From positions 1 through 59,998 of the forward strand of contig SXWH01000115.1 in the NCBI GenBank assembly GCA_005791535.1: a stretch of 59,998 nucleotides of DNA, given 5' to 3'. The notes beneath the pieces are model-generated. The model was given only the letters and a program-made list of their open reading frames with translations. It ran no database searches and was not told the DNA's origin. This DNA comes from Verrucomicrobiaceae bacterium. GTDB taxonomy: Bacteria > Verrucomicrobiota > Verrucomicrobiia > Chthoniobacterales > Chthoniobacteraceae. Positions 7,351-16,099 of this stretch are shown here, piece after piece (the stretch's first letter is position 1; every line of letters begins with the position of its first letter). A program made the position numbers and the translations under genes.

Positions 7351-10300
7351 CTACCGCTTGCGCGCGCGCCGCGAGGCCACCGCGCACATGCCCGCGAGGA
7401 GCAGACCAATCGAGCCCGTCTCCGGAACCGCACGTAGCGCGACGTCATTGCCCACCCCTTCAAATCCGATGCCAGCCTCCGCCGTGTAGCTGATCTGAAA
7501 AAACTGCCCGCCCGCTAAAAACGCCGCACCTTGCGGTAACGCTGCTCCGCCATTTAACGAGGCAAACTCTCCGGCAGTTGGATCAGTGGCATCATTCACA
7601 ATAAGGAAGAAGATATCCACTCCGGGATTTGCGACGATCCCGATGTCGAGCGAGAGTGACGCGCCAGCGATATTCACCGCCCCGGTCACTGCGACCTGAT
7701 CGTACATCGTGCCCGCGTCCGAACCATCGATGTCGAATAGAACTCCGCCGCCCGGCGAGAGCGTCAAATCCGAGCTGACAAATCGCCCTGCAGCGGTGCC
7801 GCCGGGCGAGAGTACGCCGCCGTTCGCCACAGTCACCGCTGATGCAGGTCCCACGCCGGAAAGCACAGCCGAGGATGAAACGGTTACGCTTCCCGAAATG
7901 CCGCCCGAAAGCAGGAGCGTTCCCTGCTCCACGATCACCGCGGCTTCGAAATCACCCTGCCCGGCGCCAATCTCCAAAAGACCTGCACCTGCCTTGTAGA
8001 GCGTCCCGGTTCCGCGAAGTTGATTGGGCTCATTGAAGCGAAGCGCGCCGTTGCGAATATCGAGCACCCCGTCGAGATCGATGAACCATCCCTTCGAATC
8101 CGCAGTCGGGTCCATGTCACCTGATTCCAGCGTAAACCGGCCCCGATTTGTGATGCGCAACTCGTTAACTCCTGCACCTAGAACCATTGGATTGCCAACC
8201 CCACCGCCGGCGACGAGCAACTCGGTGCCATCCAGTTCCAGAGTGCCGACAAACGAATTAACGGCGTTCGAAAGACGGATTACGCCGCCTCCGGAGAAGC
8301 GAACGGAAGGCACAGTCGACCCGGCAAGACCGCCTGATACAGGCTGATCCAGCGTGAGTGTCGCAGCGGTCGCTCTGATTTCCGCACCACCCGACGAACC
8401 GAGAATGACCGGCCTACCAAGTATTGCATCCGCACTGCCAGTGTAGCTGAACTCGGCGGCGCCGACGCGCAGTGGCTCGGAGCCTCCGCCCAGCGCCTCG
8501 ATGTTGTCGATCTCGAGCGCCCCATCGTTCACCGAGATTTCTCCGGGATTCGCATTCGTGTTTTGCACGAGCAGCAGGAGAGAGCCGGGGCCGAATTTGG
8601 TGAAGCCGCCGCCTGGCGCACTCGTGACAATATCGGATTCGATGACCGAATTCACGCCCTTCGCGACATACACCAGTGCCTCGCGCGTTCCGAACGACAG
8701 GCGGCCTCCGCGGATTGACCCATCTCCGTGCAATATCAGCCCGGCAGTCGTGCTGTTTCCGCCAATGGAGAGCGTCACTCCCGGGTCAATTTCAATTCCG
8801 CCGGAGACCCGCATCGCGAGCACCGATTCGTTGGAAACAATTGTCTCGGAATCAACATCCGCAACCTCGGCCGCAACCGCCGGATTTGGATCGAAGCCGG
8901 CTGAGTACGTCGAAGCGGCACTCAGAAATCCCTGGGACGCGGAATACCGCACAAAGTGGGGCGTTTCCTCAATGTTCGTATCAATCGCAATCACGTGCGG
9001 CGCATAGAATGGCGTGCTCGTCGTCACGCTCGGAACGCGCCAACGCTCGCCATCACCAAACGGCGCGCCGAGCAAATCAATCCCGGCAACCGCTTGGATC
9101 TCCAATGTTCCACGATCCACCCGCGTCAGAGCCCCTGTGCTGAGAGTCGCGAGAAGATTTCCACTCGTTCCGACCGCAAGGCCGCTATTGTCGATTACAA
9201 TTCTCACGGCACCGCCATATGTGAGTGCGCCTGTGGAAAGTGTTGTCGTCGCGAGAGTGTCGCTCAATGGAGCGAGAACGAGAGTTCCATGGTTAAGACG
9301 AACCGGCCCCGTTCCGAACGGACTTCCCGATGGTGCGGCGCTGGCCAGTGTGCCGTCCGATAGCGTCACGCCGCCGGAGGCACTTGCAGCAATATCCATC
9401 CGCAGAATTCCCCTGCCCCGCTTTGAAAACCCACCGGTTCCCGATATCCCAACCGTCGTAACTCCGAACTCGGATCCATCCTCAACGTCGATCACGTTTA
9501 CCGTCCCCGTCACACTCAAACGGCGGGCAGTATCGATGTCGCCCGTAATCAGCAATCCTCCACCATTGAGTTGAAGTCCGTTCGCGGGGTTTCCCAGTTC
9601 CGAGTCGTCATCCACTTCGAGTCGCCCCCCCGACACTACAATCGCGCCGGCAGCGCCCGCACCGAAATCATTGGCAAGGCTGCCGAGCACGAGAGTCCCC
9701 GTACCTGCCTTCGTGAGCACGCCGGAGCCGCTGACCGCGCCCGAAAGCACGATACGACTCGATTCCCCCACGTCCACGGTCGTCGCCCGGTTCAAAGCCA
9801 CGTCGCCGAAAAATAACGCGGTTCCTCCGCTCGCCCGAATTGCCCGCGTACCGCCACTTCCGGCCGTAGAGATGTCATTTTGAAAAGTCGCCGTAGTGCT
9901 CACAACCAACGCCGCACTGCCCGTGCCGGTGCCGATCTGCACGGCGCCGGCTCCAAGCGCATCGGAAATGCGCGCCTCCACATCGCCGGAGGAAATCAGA
10001 AGCCCGCCGCTCCATGACGACGCCTTGCGAAATACAAGCGCACCGGCGCCGGTCTTGGTGAGTGTAAATGCTCCACCCGCCTCGCCAACGCTTCCAAGTT
10101 GCGTTTCCGCGGCGGTCGAAAGCGTCGCATTTCCCTGCAATGTCAAATTGTCGAGAGCCACTATGAATCCGTTTCCCGATGTCGTCGTGAGTGTTTGCGC
10201 ACCGATTGAAAGCGCCGGCAGTTCCAGAACTTTTCCCGTCCCTCCCGTGGCACCGGTCCGATCGGCGTTAATCGTCACATTTGCCGTGACGCGCACGCGG

Positions 10301-10869
10301 TTGGAGAGACGAAGCATTTCCGCAATCGCGTCGTTCGTACCATTGCGACGCAGTTGCAAGATACCACCACCCAGCGCGAGTTCCGCGGCCCCGAGCGGAT
10401 TTGCAGCAGCGGTAGATCTCAGTTGCAGGATGCCCGAGGAGAGCGTCACCGTTTGCGCAGCTGAAAGGCCGCCGGCGCCCGCGATGACAACGCTGCCCGA
10501 GGTTCCCGTCACCGTGAATACATTCCCCGCCAGCGAGGAGAATACGCCGTTGTTCACCGTAAGCACACGCGTCGAAGCCGCGATCGTGTAAGACGCGGAA
10601 TCAAACGTCAGCGAGTTTGCCGTGATTGCCGCACCAAGCGTCACCACGCCTGTGGTGCCGCCGAATGTCGCATCGTTCGTCGTCCAGGCGACGCCAGTGC
10701 CGCCCGCGGGAGCAGTGTCCCAGTTAAGTGTCGTCGTGTTCCATGTTCCTGTGCCTCCACCGGGGTCGCCGGCACTGGCGGCACCATCCCAATACAGCCG
10801 GGCAGCTCGTCCGGTCGCAACCGAGACGAGAAAAAGCACGAGACAGCGAAAGACGGAACCGGACATCAC
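7351..10869 (-). CDS. Autotransporter-associated beta-strand repeat protein with PEP-CTERM-like tail
   Basis: The protein has 1,172 residues: an N-terminal signal peptide (MMSGSVFRCLVLFLVSVATGRA), then RLYWDG and GTWNTTTLNWDT, the usual opening of this family. At least five autotransporter-associated beta-strand repeats follow (PF12951 type), each marked by a line such as LTKTGAGALVF, LTKAGTGTLVL, FSKRGRGILRM, FTKFGPGSLLL or LYKAGAGLLEI. The C terminus is a sorting signal: VPETGS, a hydrophobic stretch (IGLLLAGMCAVA) and SRRARKR, which is the PEP-CTERM plan with PET instead of PEP. It is likely a surface or matrix beta-helix protein processed by an exosortase. No exosortase gene is in the window. 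Confidence 0.88.
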   Translation of the reverse strand: MMSGSVFRCLVLFLVSVATGRAARLYWDGAASAGDPGGGTGTWNTTTLNWDTAPAGGTGVAWTTNDATFGGTTGVVTLGAAITANSLTFDSASYTIAASTRVLTVNNGVFSSLAGNVFTVTGTSGSVVIAGAGGLSAAQTVTLSSGILQLRSTAAANPLGAAELALGGGILQLRRNGTNDAIAEMLRLSNRVRVTANVTINADRTGATGGTGKVLELPALSIGAQTLTTTSGNGFIVALDNLTLQGNATLSTAAETQLGSVGEAGGAFTLTKTGAGALVFRKASSWSGGLLISSGDVEARISDALGAGAVQIGTGTGSAALVVSTTATFQNDISTAGSGGTRAIRASGGTALFFGDVALNRATTVDVGESSRIVLSGAVSGSGVLTKAGTGTLVLGSLANDFGAGAAGAIVVSGGRLEVDDDSELGNPANGLQLNGGGLLITGDIDTARRLSVTGTVNVIDVEDGSEFGVTTVGISGTGGFSKRGRGILRMDIAASASGGVTLSDGTLASAAPSGSPFGTGPVRLNHGTLVLAPLSDTLATTTLSTGALTYGGAVRIVIDNSGLAVGTSGNLLATLSTGALTRVDRGTLEIQAVAGIDLLGAPFGDGERWRVPSVTTSTPFYAPHVIAIDTNIEETPHFVRYSASQGFLSAASTYSAGFDPNPAVAAEVADVDSETIVSNESVLAMRVSGGIEIDPGVTLSIGGNSTTAGLILHGDGSIRGGRLSFGTREALVYVAKGVNSVIESDIVTSAPGGGFTKFGPGSLLLLVQNTNANPGEISVNDGALEIDNIEALGGGSEPLRVGAAEFSYTGSADAILGRPVILGSSGGAEIRATAATLTLDQPVSGGLAGSTVPSVRFSGGGVIRLSNAVNSFVGTLELDGTELLVAGGGVGNPMVLGAGVNELRITNRGRFTLESGDMDPTADSKGWFIDLDGVLDIRNGALRFNEPNQLRGTGTLYKAGAGLLEIGAGQGDFEAAVIVEQGTLLLSGGISGSVTVSSSAVLSGVGPASAVTVANGGVLSPGGTAAGRFVSSDLTLSPGGGVLFDIDGSDAGTMYDQVAVTGAVNIAGASLSLDIGIVANPGVDIFFLIVNDATDPTAGEFASLNGGAALPQGAAFLAGGQFFQISYTAEAGIGFEGVGNDVALRAVPETGSIGLLLAGMCAVASRRARKR

Positions 10870-11004
10870 CGTCGGAGGATGCGTACATTGCTCACAGGTT
10901 CAAGCAAAAGCGAGGAGTCGCCGGTGTGATGCGAATTTTTCCAAGGGAACCGTGATTTCCTCCTTCCCGCATCGGCCTTCGATTTCTATGCATAGACCTC
11001 ACGA

Positions 11005-11793
11005 ATGAAAATCATCGCAGTGGCGAACCAGAAGGGCGGCGTCGGAAAGACAACGACCTCGATGAATCTCAGCGTCTGCCTGGCGGAGTTGGGAAAGAAA
11101 GTCCTGCTTGTGGACCTCGATCCTCAAGCGAACGCGAGCAGCGGACTGGGAGTCGATATCGAGAATGGGACCAGCGCCTACCTGCCCATGCTGGGAGAGA
11201 TGGCGCTGCAGGACTGCATCGTCGCGACAGCGTACAAGAATCTGTGGGTCGTTCCCGCGAATCTCGATCTTGCCGGAGTCGAGGTGGAACTCATCCGCGC
11301 AGGCGATCATCTCACCCGCCTCCGCCGCGCGTTTGAGCAGATTCGACAGGCGGCCGCCTTCGACTACGTGCTGCTGGATTGCCCGCCATCGCTCGGTGTG
11401 CTGATGACGAATGCGCTGAGCGCCGCCGACGAAATCCTCGTCCCACTGCAGTGCGAATACTACAGCCTGGAGGGCCTCGCGAAAATCATCGGTGTCTGCG
11501 AGCAACTCCGTGACGCAGGCGCGAATCCCGACCTTCAACTTTGCGGCATCGTGATGACGATGTATCTCCGCACCAACCACGCGAATCAGGTCATCGCCGA
11601 GATCCAGAAGCACTACGGCGAGGTTATTTTCAAAACCGTCATCCCACGGACGATTCGCCTCGCCGAAGCCCCGAGCCACGGTCAGCCAATCGTCCAATAC
11701 GAATCCAGCGGCCTCGGTGCCGCAGCGTACCGGGCACTCGCGAAGGAGTTTCTCGCCCGCGAGTCCGCGCCGACTCAGGAGGCCCAAGCTTGA
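11005..11793 (+). CDS. parA: ParA/Soj-family chromosome partitioning ATPase
   Basis: The 262-residue protein has a deviant Walker A (KGGVGKTTT from residue 10), Walker A' (LLVDLDPQAN) and Walker B (YVLLDCPPS), followed by the Soj-type QCEYYSLEGL and the C-terminal SHGQPI. Length and motifs fit chromosomal ParA, which binds DNA nonspecifically and works with ParB on parS sites. No parB is adjacent, which is unusual. The stop TGA shares its A with the ATG of the next gene, so it heads an apparent operon with a membrane protein and a xylanase. The 135-bp gap to the divergent beta-strand repeat gene should hold both promoters. Confidence 0.93.
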   Translation: MKIIAVANQKGGVGKTTTSMNLSVCLAELGKKVLLVDLDPQANASSGLGVDIENGTSAYLPMLGEMALQDCIVATAYKNLWVVPANLDLAGVEVELIRAGDHLTRLRRAFEQIRQAAAFDYVLLDCPPSLGVLMTNALSAADEILVPLQCEYYSLEGLAKIIGVCEQLRDAGANPDLQLCGIVMTMYLRTNHANQVIAEIQKHYGEVIFKTVIPRTIRLAEAPSHGQPIVQYESSGLGAAAYRALAKEFLARESAPTQEAQA

Positions 11794-12170
11794 TGAATTC
11801 CCCGGAACGTTCGCTGCCACCGGAACGGACTTGGTGGATAATCTGGTTCGCGCTTCTTTCCGGACCATTCGTCATTTTTTCAGTCGTCCCCTCACCCAAG
11901 TCTCCCGATCTCGCAAACGTCATGCCGTGGCAAATTGCGCTCGTTCCGCTGGTAGTCATTGGCGCAATCCGGTGGGCGATTCTGCCGAAAGTTCGCAATG
12001 GCATGCAGGGATTTGCCTTGTTCATAGCCGGGCTCGCGCTGGGCGAGATTCCGTCGCTCCTGGGCGTTTTGTTGTTCCCGGAAATGAAGCGTGAACTTTT
12101 CTTCCTCACGACGCTCGCCATGGCGCAGTTCGTTCCGATGTTTTCCAGGCGTTTCTACAGCGAAAAATGA
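11793..12170 (+). CDS. Small membrane protein of unknown function
   Basis: The product is 125 residues from ATG 11793, which overlaps the parA stop. Four hydrophobic segments are visible: WWIIWFALLSGPFVIFSVV, WQIALVPLVVIGAIRWAI, FALFIAGLALGEIPSLLGVLLF and LFFLTTLAMAQFVPMF. It is therefore predicted to be an inner-membrane protein. I recognise no family. Its stop TGA overlaps the xylanase ATG (ATGA at 12167), which argues for translational coupling across all three genes. Confidence 0.8.
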   Translation: MNSPERSLPPERTWWIIWFALLSGPFVIFSVVPSPKSPDLANVMPWQIALVPLVVIGAIRWAILPKVRNGMQGFALFIAGLALGEIPSLLGVLLFPEMKRELFFLTTLAMAQFVPMFSRRFYSEK

Positions 12171-14113
12171 AAGCGTCACGCGGCCTCCTTAGCGTCATCC
12201 TCGCGGCCCTTCTCACGCATTACCTTCGAGCGGATATCTCACAACAGGATGCCCGATTTGAAAAACTGCCCGAGCCCACAGGCGCGCTGCCGTCAGGCGC
12301 ACTTGAAGGCATGGCGCGAGCGCTCGCGCGGACCAATCCGCTGGGCTTCGCCGAGTGGAAGGAGGTAAAGGACGGACCAACGAAGGCAATCAACAACGTG
12401 CTGCGCCTCGCGACACGGAAAGCGGTGGATAAACCGTGGCAGCTTCAGACCACTGCCCGCGTTTACATGCCGGTCAAGAAGGGCGACATGCTGCTGGCCA
12501 TCTTTTACGCGCGCGGTGAATTCATGCCGTCGGATCGAGCAGAATGCCACTTCGTCTTCGAACAGGCACGCGAACCGTGGCGCAAATCCGTTACCCACCG
12601 AGTCGATGTGGAAAAGGACTGGCAGAAGTTTTACGTCCCGTTTCTAGCCGTCGATGATTACGAACCCGGTACGGCGCAGGTGAGTTTCCATGCGGGATTC
12701 GGCCAGCAGATTATCCAAATCGCCGACCTGCGCGTTTTGAATTTCGCGAAGACGGTCAAATACGGAGATCTGCCGTACACTCCGCTTACCTATCGGGGAC
12801 GCGCTGATTCTGCCGAGTGGCGCGCCGAAGCCGAGAAACGAATCGAGGATTACCGGAAAGCAACGCTCACAATCCGCGTTCACAGTTCCAAGGGAAAGAG
12901 CATTCCCGGCGCAGAGGTTCGCATCCGTCAGGTCCGGCACGCGTACGGGTTCGGCAGCGCAATCGATTCCGCTGCGTTGCTCGCACAATCCGAAGACGGC
13001 GAGATCTACCGCGACATCGTCGTGTCTTCATTTAACAAGGTCACTCTCGAGAACGACCTCAAATGGCCCCAGTGGGAGGAATCGCGCCAAAAGGCCCTTG
13101 ATGCACTTGCGTGGACGACTGAGAAAAACATCCCCGTCCGCGGTCATGTCCTGCTTTGGCCCGGCTGGAAAAACCTGCCGAAGGATCTCGCCGACCTCGC
13201 CGCAGACCCGGCGAAACTCAAAGCTCGCATCCTCGCTCACATCCGAGAGATCGCCACCGCCACCAAGGGACTTGTAACGGACTGGGACGTCGTGAATGAG
13301 CCTTACAGCAATACCGACGTCCAAAAAGTCCTCGGCGACTCAATCCTCATCGATGCATTCAAAACCGCACGCGAAGTCGATCCAAAAGCCCGGCTTTTCA
13401 TCAACGATTACGGCATCCTTTCCCACGGTGGAAACGACACCGAACATCAGGATGCCTACTTCAAAACCATCCAGACCCTGAAAGCCGCAGGAGCTCCCAT
13501 CGGCGGAATCGGCATGCAGGGACACTTCGATGAGCAACTCACCTCACCCGCCAGAGTCTGGGAGATCCTGGATCGCTTCGCTGCGTTCGGCATTCCGATT
13601 CACATCACGGAACACGATATCAACGTATGGGACGAGGAGGCGTGGGCGGACTACACGCGCGATTTTATGACTGCGTGTTTTGCGCATCCCGCAACCTCCG
13701 CATTTATCACATGGGGCTTTTGGGAAGGACGTCATTGGATTCCGAACGCCGCGTACTGGAGCAAAGACTGGCAGCCCCGTCCTGCGGCAAAAGTGTGGTA
13801 CGAGCTCGTCTTTAAGAAGTGGTGGACCAACGTCCGAAGCTGGACCGATTACCGCGGCCGCACCAAGGTGAAGGGCTTCCTCGGCGACTACATCATCGAG
13901 GTCAAATACGGCACGATGAAAACCGAGAAGCCTTTCACGCTGAAGCGCGGAGGTGACTACGTGGAGATTGAACTCCGTCCGCAACCGAAGGAAGTCGCGC
14001 CCACTGCCCCGACTGGAGAACCAGCCGGCAGCACCGCGCCTCAATCATCGCCCGCCGCGAAGGCCGTGCCCGCAAAGCCTGCCAAGCCCACAGGAAAGCC
14101 CGTAAAAAAGTAA
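12167..14113 (+). CDS. Secreted GH10 endo-1,4-beta-xylanase
   Basis: The 648-residue protein has a signal peptide (MKASRGLLSVILAALLTHYLRA). A region of about 30-190 resembles a carbohydrate-binding beta-sandwich, and a GH10 barrel spans about 260-560. The acid/base Glu is E378 in WDVVNEPY and the nucleophile Glu is E482 in HITEHD. GHVLLWPGW and FINDYG are further GH10 hallmarks. It would hydrolyse xylan in the periplasm or outside the cell. The tail is Ala/Pro/Lys-rich and ends KPTGKPVKK. Being coupled to parA is unexpected for a xylanase, and no other hemicellulase gene is next to it. Confidence 0.93.
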   Translation: MKASRGLLSVILAALLTHYLRADISQQDARFEKLPEPTGALPSGALEGMARALARTNPLGFAEWKEVKDGPTKAINNVLRLATRKAVDKPWQLQTTARVYMPVKKGDMLLAIFYARGEFMPSDRAECHFVFEQAREPWRKSVTHRVDVEKDWQKFYVPFLAVDDYEPGTAQVSFHAGFGQQIIQIADLRVLNFAKTVKYGDLPYTPLTYRGRADSAEWRAEAEKRIEDYRKATLTIRVHSSKGKSIPGAEVRIRQVRHAYGFGSAIDSAALLAQSEDGEIYRDIVVSSFNKVTLENDLKWPQWEESRQKALDALAWTTEKNIPVRGHVLLWPGWKNLPKDLADLAADPAKLKARILAHIREIATATKGLVTDWDVVNEPYSNTDVQKVLGDSILIDAFKTAREVDPKARLFINDYGILSHGGNDTEHQDAYFKTIQTLKAAGAPIGGIGMQGHFDEQLTSPARVWEILDRFAAFGIPIHITEHDINVWDEEAWADYTRDFMTACFAHPATSAFITWGFWEGRHWIPNAAYWSKDWQPRPAAKVWYELVFKKWWTNVRSWTDYRGRTKVKGFLGDYIIEVKYGTMKTEKPFTLKRGGDYVEIELRPQPKEVAPTAPTGEPAGSTAPQSSPAAKAVPAKPAKPTGKPVKK

Positions 14114-14172
14114 ACCCTCGCAATTCCTCCTGCACCTGACCTCGCGTCGTGCGGAGGGTTTTGAGGAATTGC
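14113..14172 (+). promoter_or_regulatory. Interleaved inverted repeats (possible pseudoknot) upstream of parE
   Basis: Two perfect inverted repeats interlock between the xylanase and parE. The 7-bp pair is 14113-14119 (AACCCTC) with 14154-14160. The 10-bp pair is 14120-14129 (GCAATTCCTC) with 14163-14172. The order A-B-A'-B' allows an H-type pseudoknot or two alternative hairpins in the leader RNA, ending 45 nt before the parE ATG. There is no T-run, so it is not a simple terminator. Any regulatory role is inferred. Confidence 0.45.
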
Positions 14173-14217
14173 TTGTCAGTGCGGCTCACTTTCCCTCTTT
14201 TCCCGCCGACAAATTCC

Positions 14218-16059
14218 ATGGCAGCCAACTATACCGAAGCCAGCATCAAGACACTCAGCTCACTGGAGCACATCCGACTCCGCCCCGGCATGTACATCGG
14301 GCGACTCGGAAACGGCAACCAGGCGGAGGATGGCATTTACGTTCTTCTGAAGGAGACTATCGATAACTCGATCGATGAGTTCATGATGGGTCAGGGCAAG
14401 CGAATCGAGGTCGAGATCACCGAACGCAGCGTGAAGGTGCGCGACTACGGGCGCGGCATCCCGCTCGGGAAGCTCGTGGACTGCGTCTCGATCATCAACA
14501 CGGGCGCGAAATACGACAGTGAGACCTTTCAAAAGGCGGTCGGACTTAATGGCGTCGGGCAGAAGGCCGTGAACGCGCTCTCGCTCACCTACCGCGCGCA
14601 GGCGATCCGCGAGGGCGAGACGAAGGTCGTCGAGTTTGAAAAGGGAAAGCTCAAGTCGCAGTCGCGCGTGACGAAGACGGACGAGCGCAACGGCACGCTC
14701 ATTGAGTTCACGCCCGACGAGGCGCTCTTCGGCAAGGACTTCAAATTCCGCATGGAGTTCATCGAGGACATGCTCTGGAACTACGCGTTCCTCAACCGAG
14801 GCCTCACGCTCACGCTGAATGGCAAGCCCTTCAAATCCGCAAACGGCCTGAAGGATCTGCTCGCGAAGGAACTCAGCGGCGAGCCGCTTTACCCAATCAT
14901 CCATCTAGAGGGTGAGGACATCGAAATCGCCGTCACGCACGGCAACCACTACGGCGAGGAATACTGGTCCTTCGTGAACGGCCAGCACACCACGATGGGC
15001 GGCACGCATCTCGCCGCATTCCGCGAGGCATTCGTCGCGACGTTGCGCAATCATTTCAAAAAAGAGTTCGACGCCGCGGACGTGCGCCAGTCCATCGACG
15101 CGGCCATCGTCGTGCGCGTGCAGGAGCCTGTCTTTGAGTCGCAGACGAAGACGAAACTCGGCTCCACCGAGGTCGGGCCAAAGGGGCCAACCATCAAGGA
15201 ATTCGTCGGCAAGTTCGTGCAGCAAGCGCTCGACACCTACCTGCACAAAAACCGCGAGACCGCCGAAATCATCCGCAAGAAAATCGAGGAGAACGAACAC
15301 GAGCGGAAGGAACTCGCCGGCATCCGCAACATCGCCAAGGAGCGCGCGAAGAAAGCATCGCTCCACAACCGCAAGCTGCGCGACTGCCGCCTGCATCTCG
15401 GCGACAAAAACCCGCGCGCCGAGGAGAGCACGCTCTTCATCGTCGAGGGCGACTCCGCCGCCGGCTCACTCACCTCCACGCGCGACGTGCAAACGCAGGC
15501 CGTCTTCGCACTGAAAGGCAAACCGCTCAACACCTACGGCCTCACGAAGAAAGTCATCTACGAGAACGAGGAATTTCACCTCCTCCAGGCCGCGCTGAAC
15601 ATCGAGGACGGACTCGACGGCCTGCGCTACAACAAGATCGTCATCGCCACCGACGCCGACGTGGACGGCATGCACATCCGCCTGCTGCTGCTCTCGTTCT
15701 TCCTGCAATTCGTCCCCGACGTCATCCGCAACAACCACCTCTTCATCCTCCAGACGCCGCTTTTCCGCGTGCGGAACAAAAAGATCACGAAGTATTGCTA
15801 CAGCGAGCAGGAAAAACAGGCCGCAGTTGCCGCGCTCGGTGCCAGCCACGAAATCACACGCTTCAAAGGTCTCGGCGAAATCTCCGCCGGCGAGTTCAAG
15901 GATTTCATCGGCGAAAACATCCGCCTCGACCCCGTTAATCTGCACCACCTCTACAGTTCCGACGAACTGCTCTCCTTCTTCATGGGCAAGAACACCCAGG
16001 AACGGCAGGAGTTCATCATCGAGAATCTGAGGGTTGAAAAGGACCTCATCGAAGCCTGA
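14218..16059 (+). CDS. parE: DNA topoisomerase IV subunit B (ParE-type, second GyrB-like)
   Basis: The product has 613 residues from ATG 14218 ([28 protein letters not shown]). A longer in-frame start at 14149 would add 23 poorly fitting residues. The GHKL ATPase is shown by [17 protein letters not shown] and [13 protein letters not shown]. The TOPRIM domain is shown by [18 protein letters not shown] and [16 protein letters not shown]. The C-terminal domain contains RFKGLGEI. The length lacks the GyrB insert and fits ParE. It forms a heterotetramer with the product of parC, 40 bp downstream, to decatenate chromosomes. A GyrB paralogue cannot be fully excluded without the rest of the genome. 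Confidence 0.9.
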   Translation: MAANYTEASIKTLSSLEHIRLRPGMYIGRLGNGNQAEDGIYVLLKETIDNSIDEFMMGQGKRIEVEITERSVKVRDYGRGIPLGKLVDCVSIINTGAKYDSETFQKAVGLNGVGQKAVNALSLTYRAQAIREGETKVVEFEKGKLKSQSRVTKTDERNGTLIEFTPDEALFGKDFKFRMEFIEDMLWNYAFLNRGLTLTLNGKPFKSANGLKDLLAKELSGEPLYPIIHLEGEDIEIAVTHGNHYGEEYWSFVNGQHTTMGGTHLAAFREAFVATLRNHFKKEFDAADVRQSIDAAIVVRVQEPVFESQTKTKLGSTEVGPKGPTIKEFVGKFVQQALDTYLHKNRETAEIIRKKIEENEHERKELAGIRNIAKERAKKASLHNRKLRDCRLHLGDKNPRAEESTLFIVEGDSAAGSLTSTRDVQTQAVFALKGKPLNTYGLTKKVIYENEEFHLLQAALNIEDGLDGLRYNKIVIATDADVDGMHIRLLLLSFFLQFVPDVIRNNHLFILQTPLFRVRNKKITKYCYSEQEKQAAVAALGASHEITRFKGLGEISAGEFKDFIGENIRLDPVNLHHLYSSDELLSFFMGKNTQERQEFIIENLRVEKDLIEA

Positions 16060-16099
16060 CCTCCCGCGCGTCACACCCACCATCTTTGTAATTTCGTAA

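Noticed and set aside
11541..11792. Upstream extension of the small membrane protein frame inside parA
   Set aside because: This part is out of frame with parA and overlaps its conserved end. The ATG at 11793 in the TGATG junction is the natural start.
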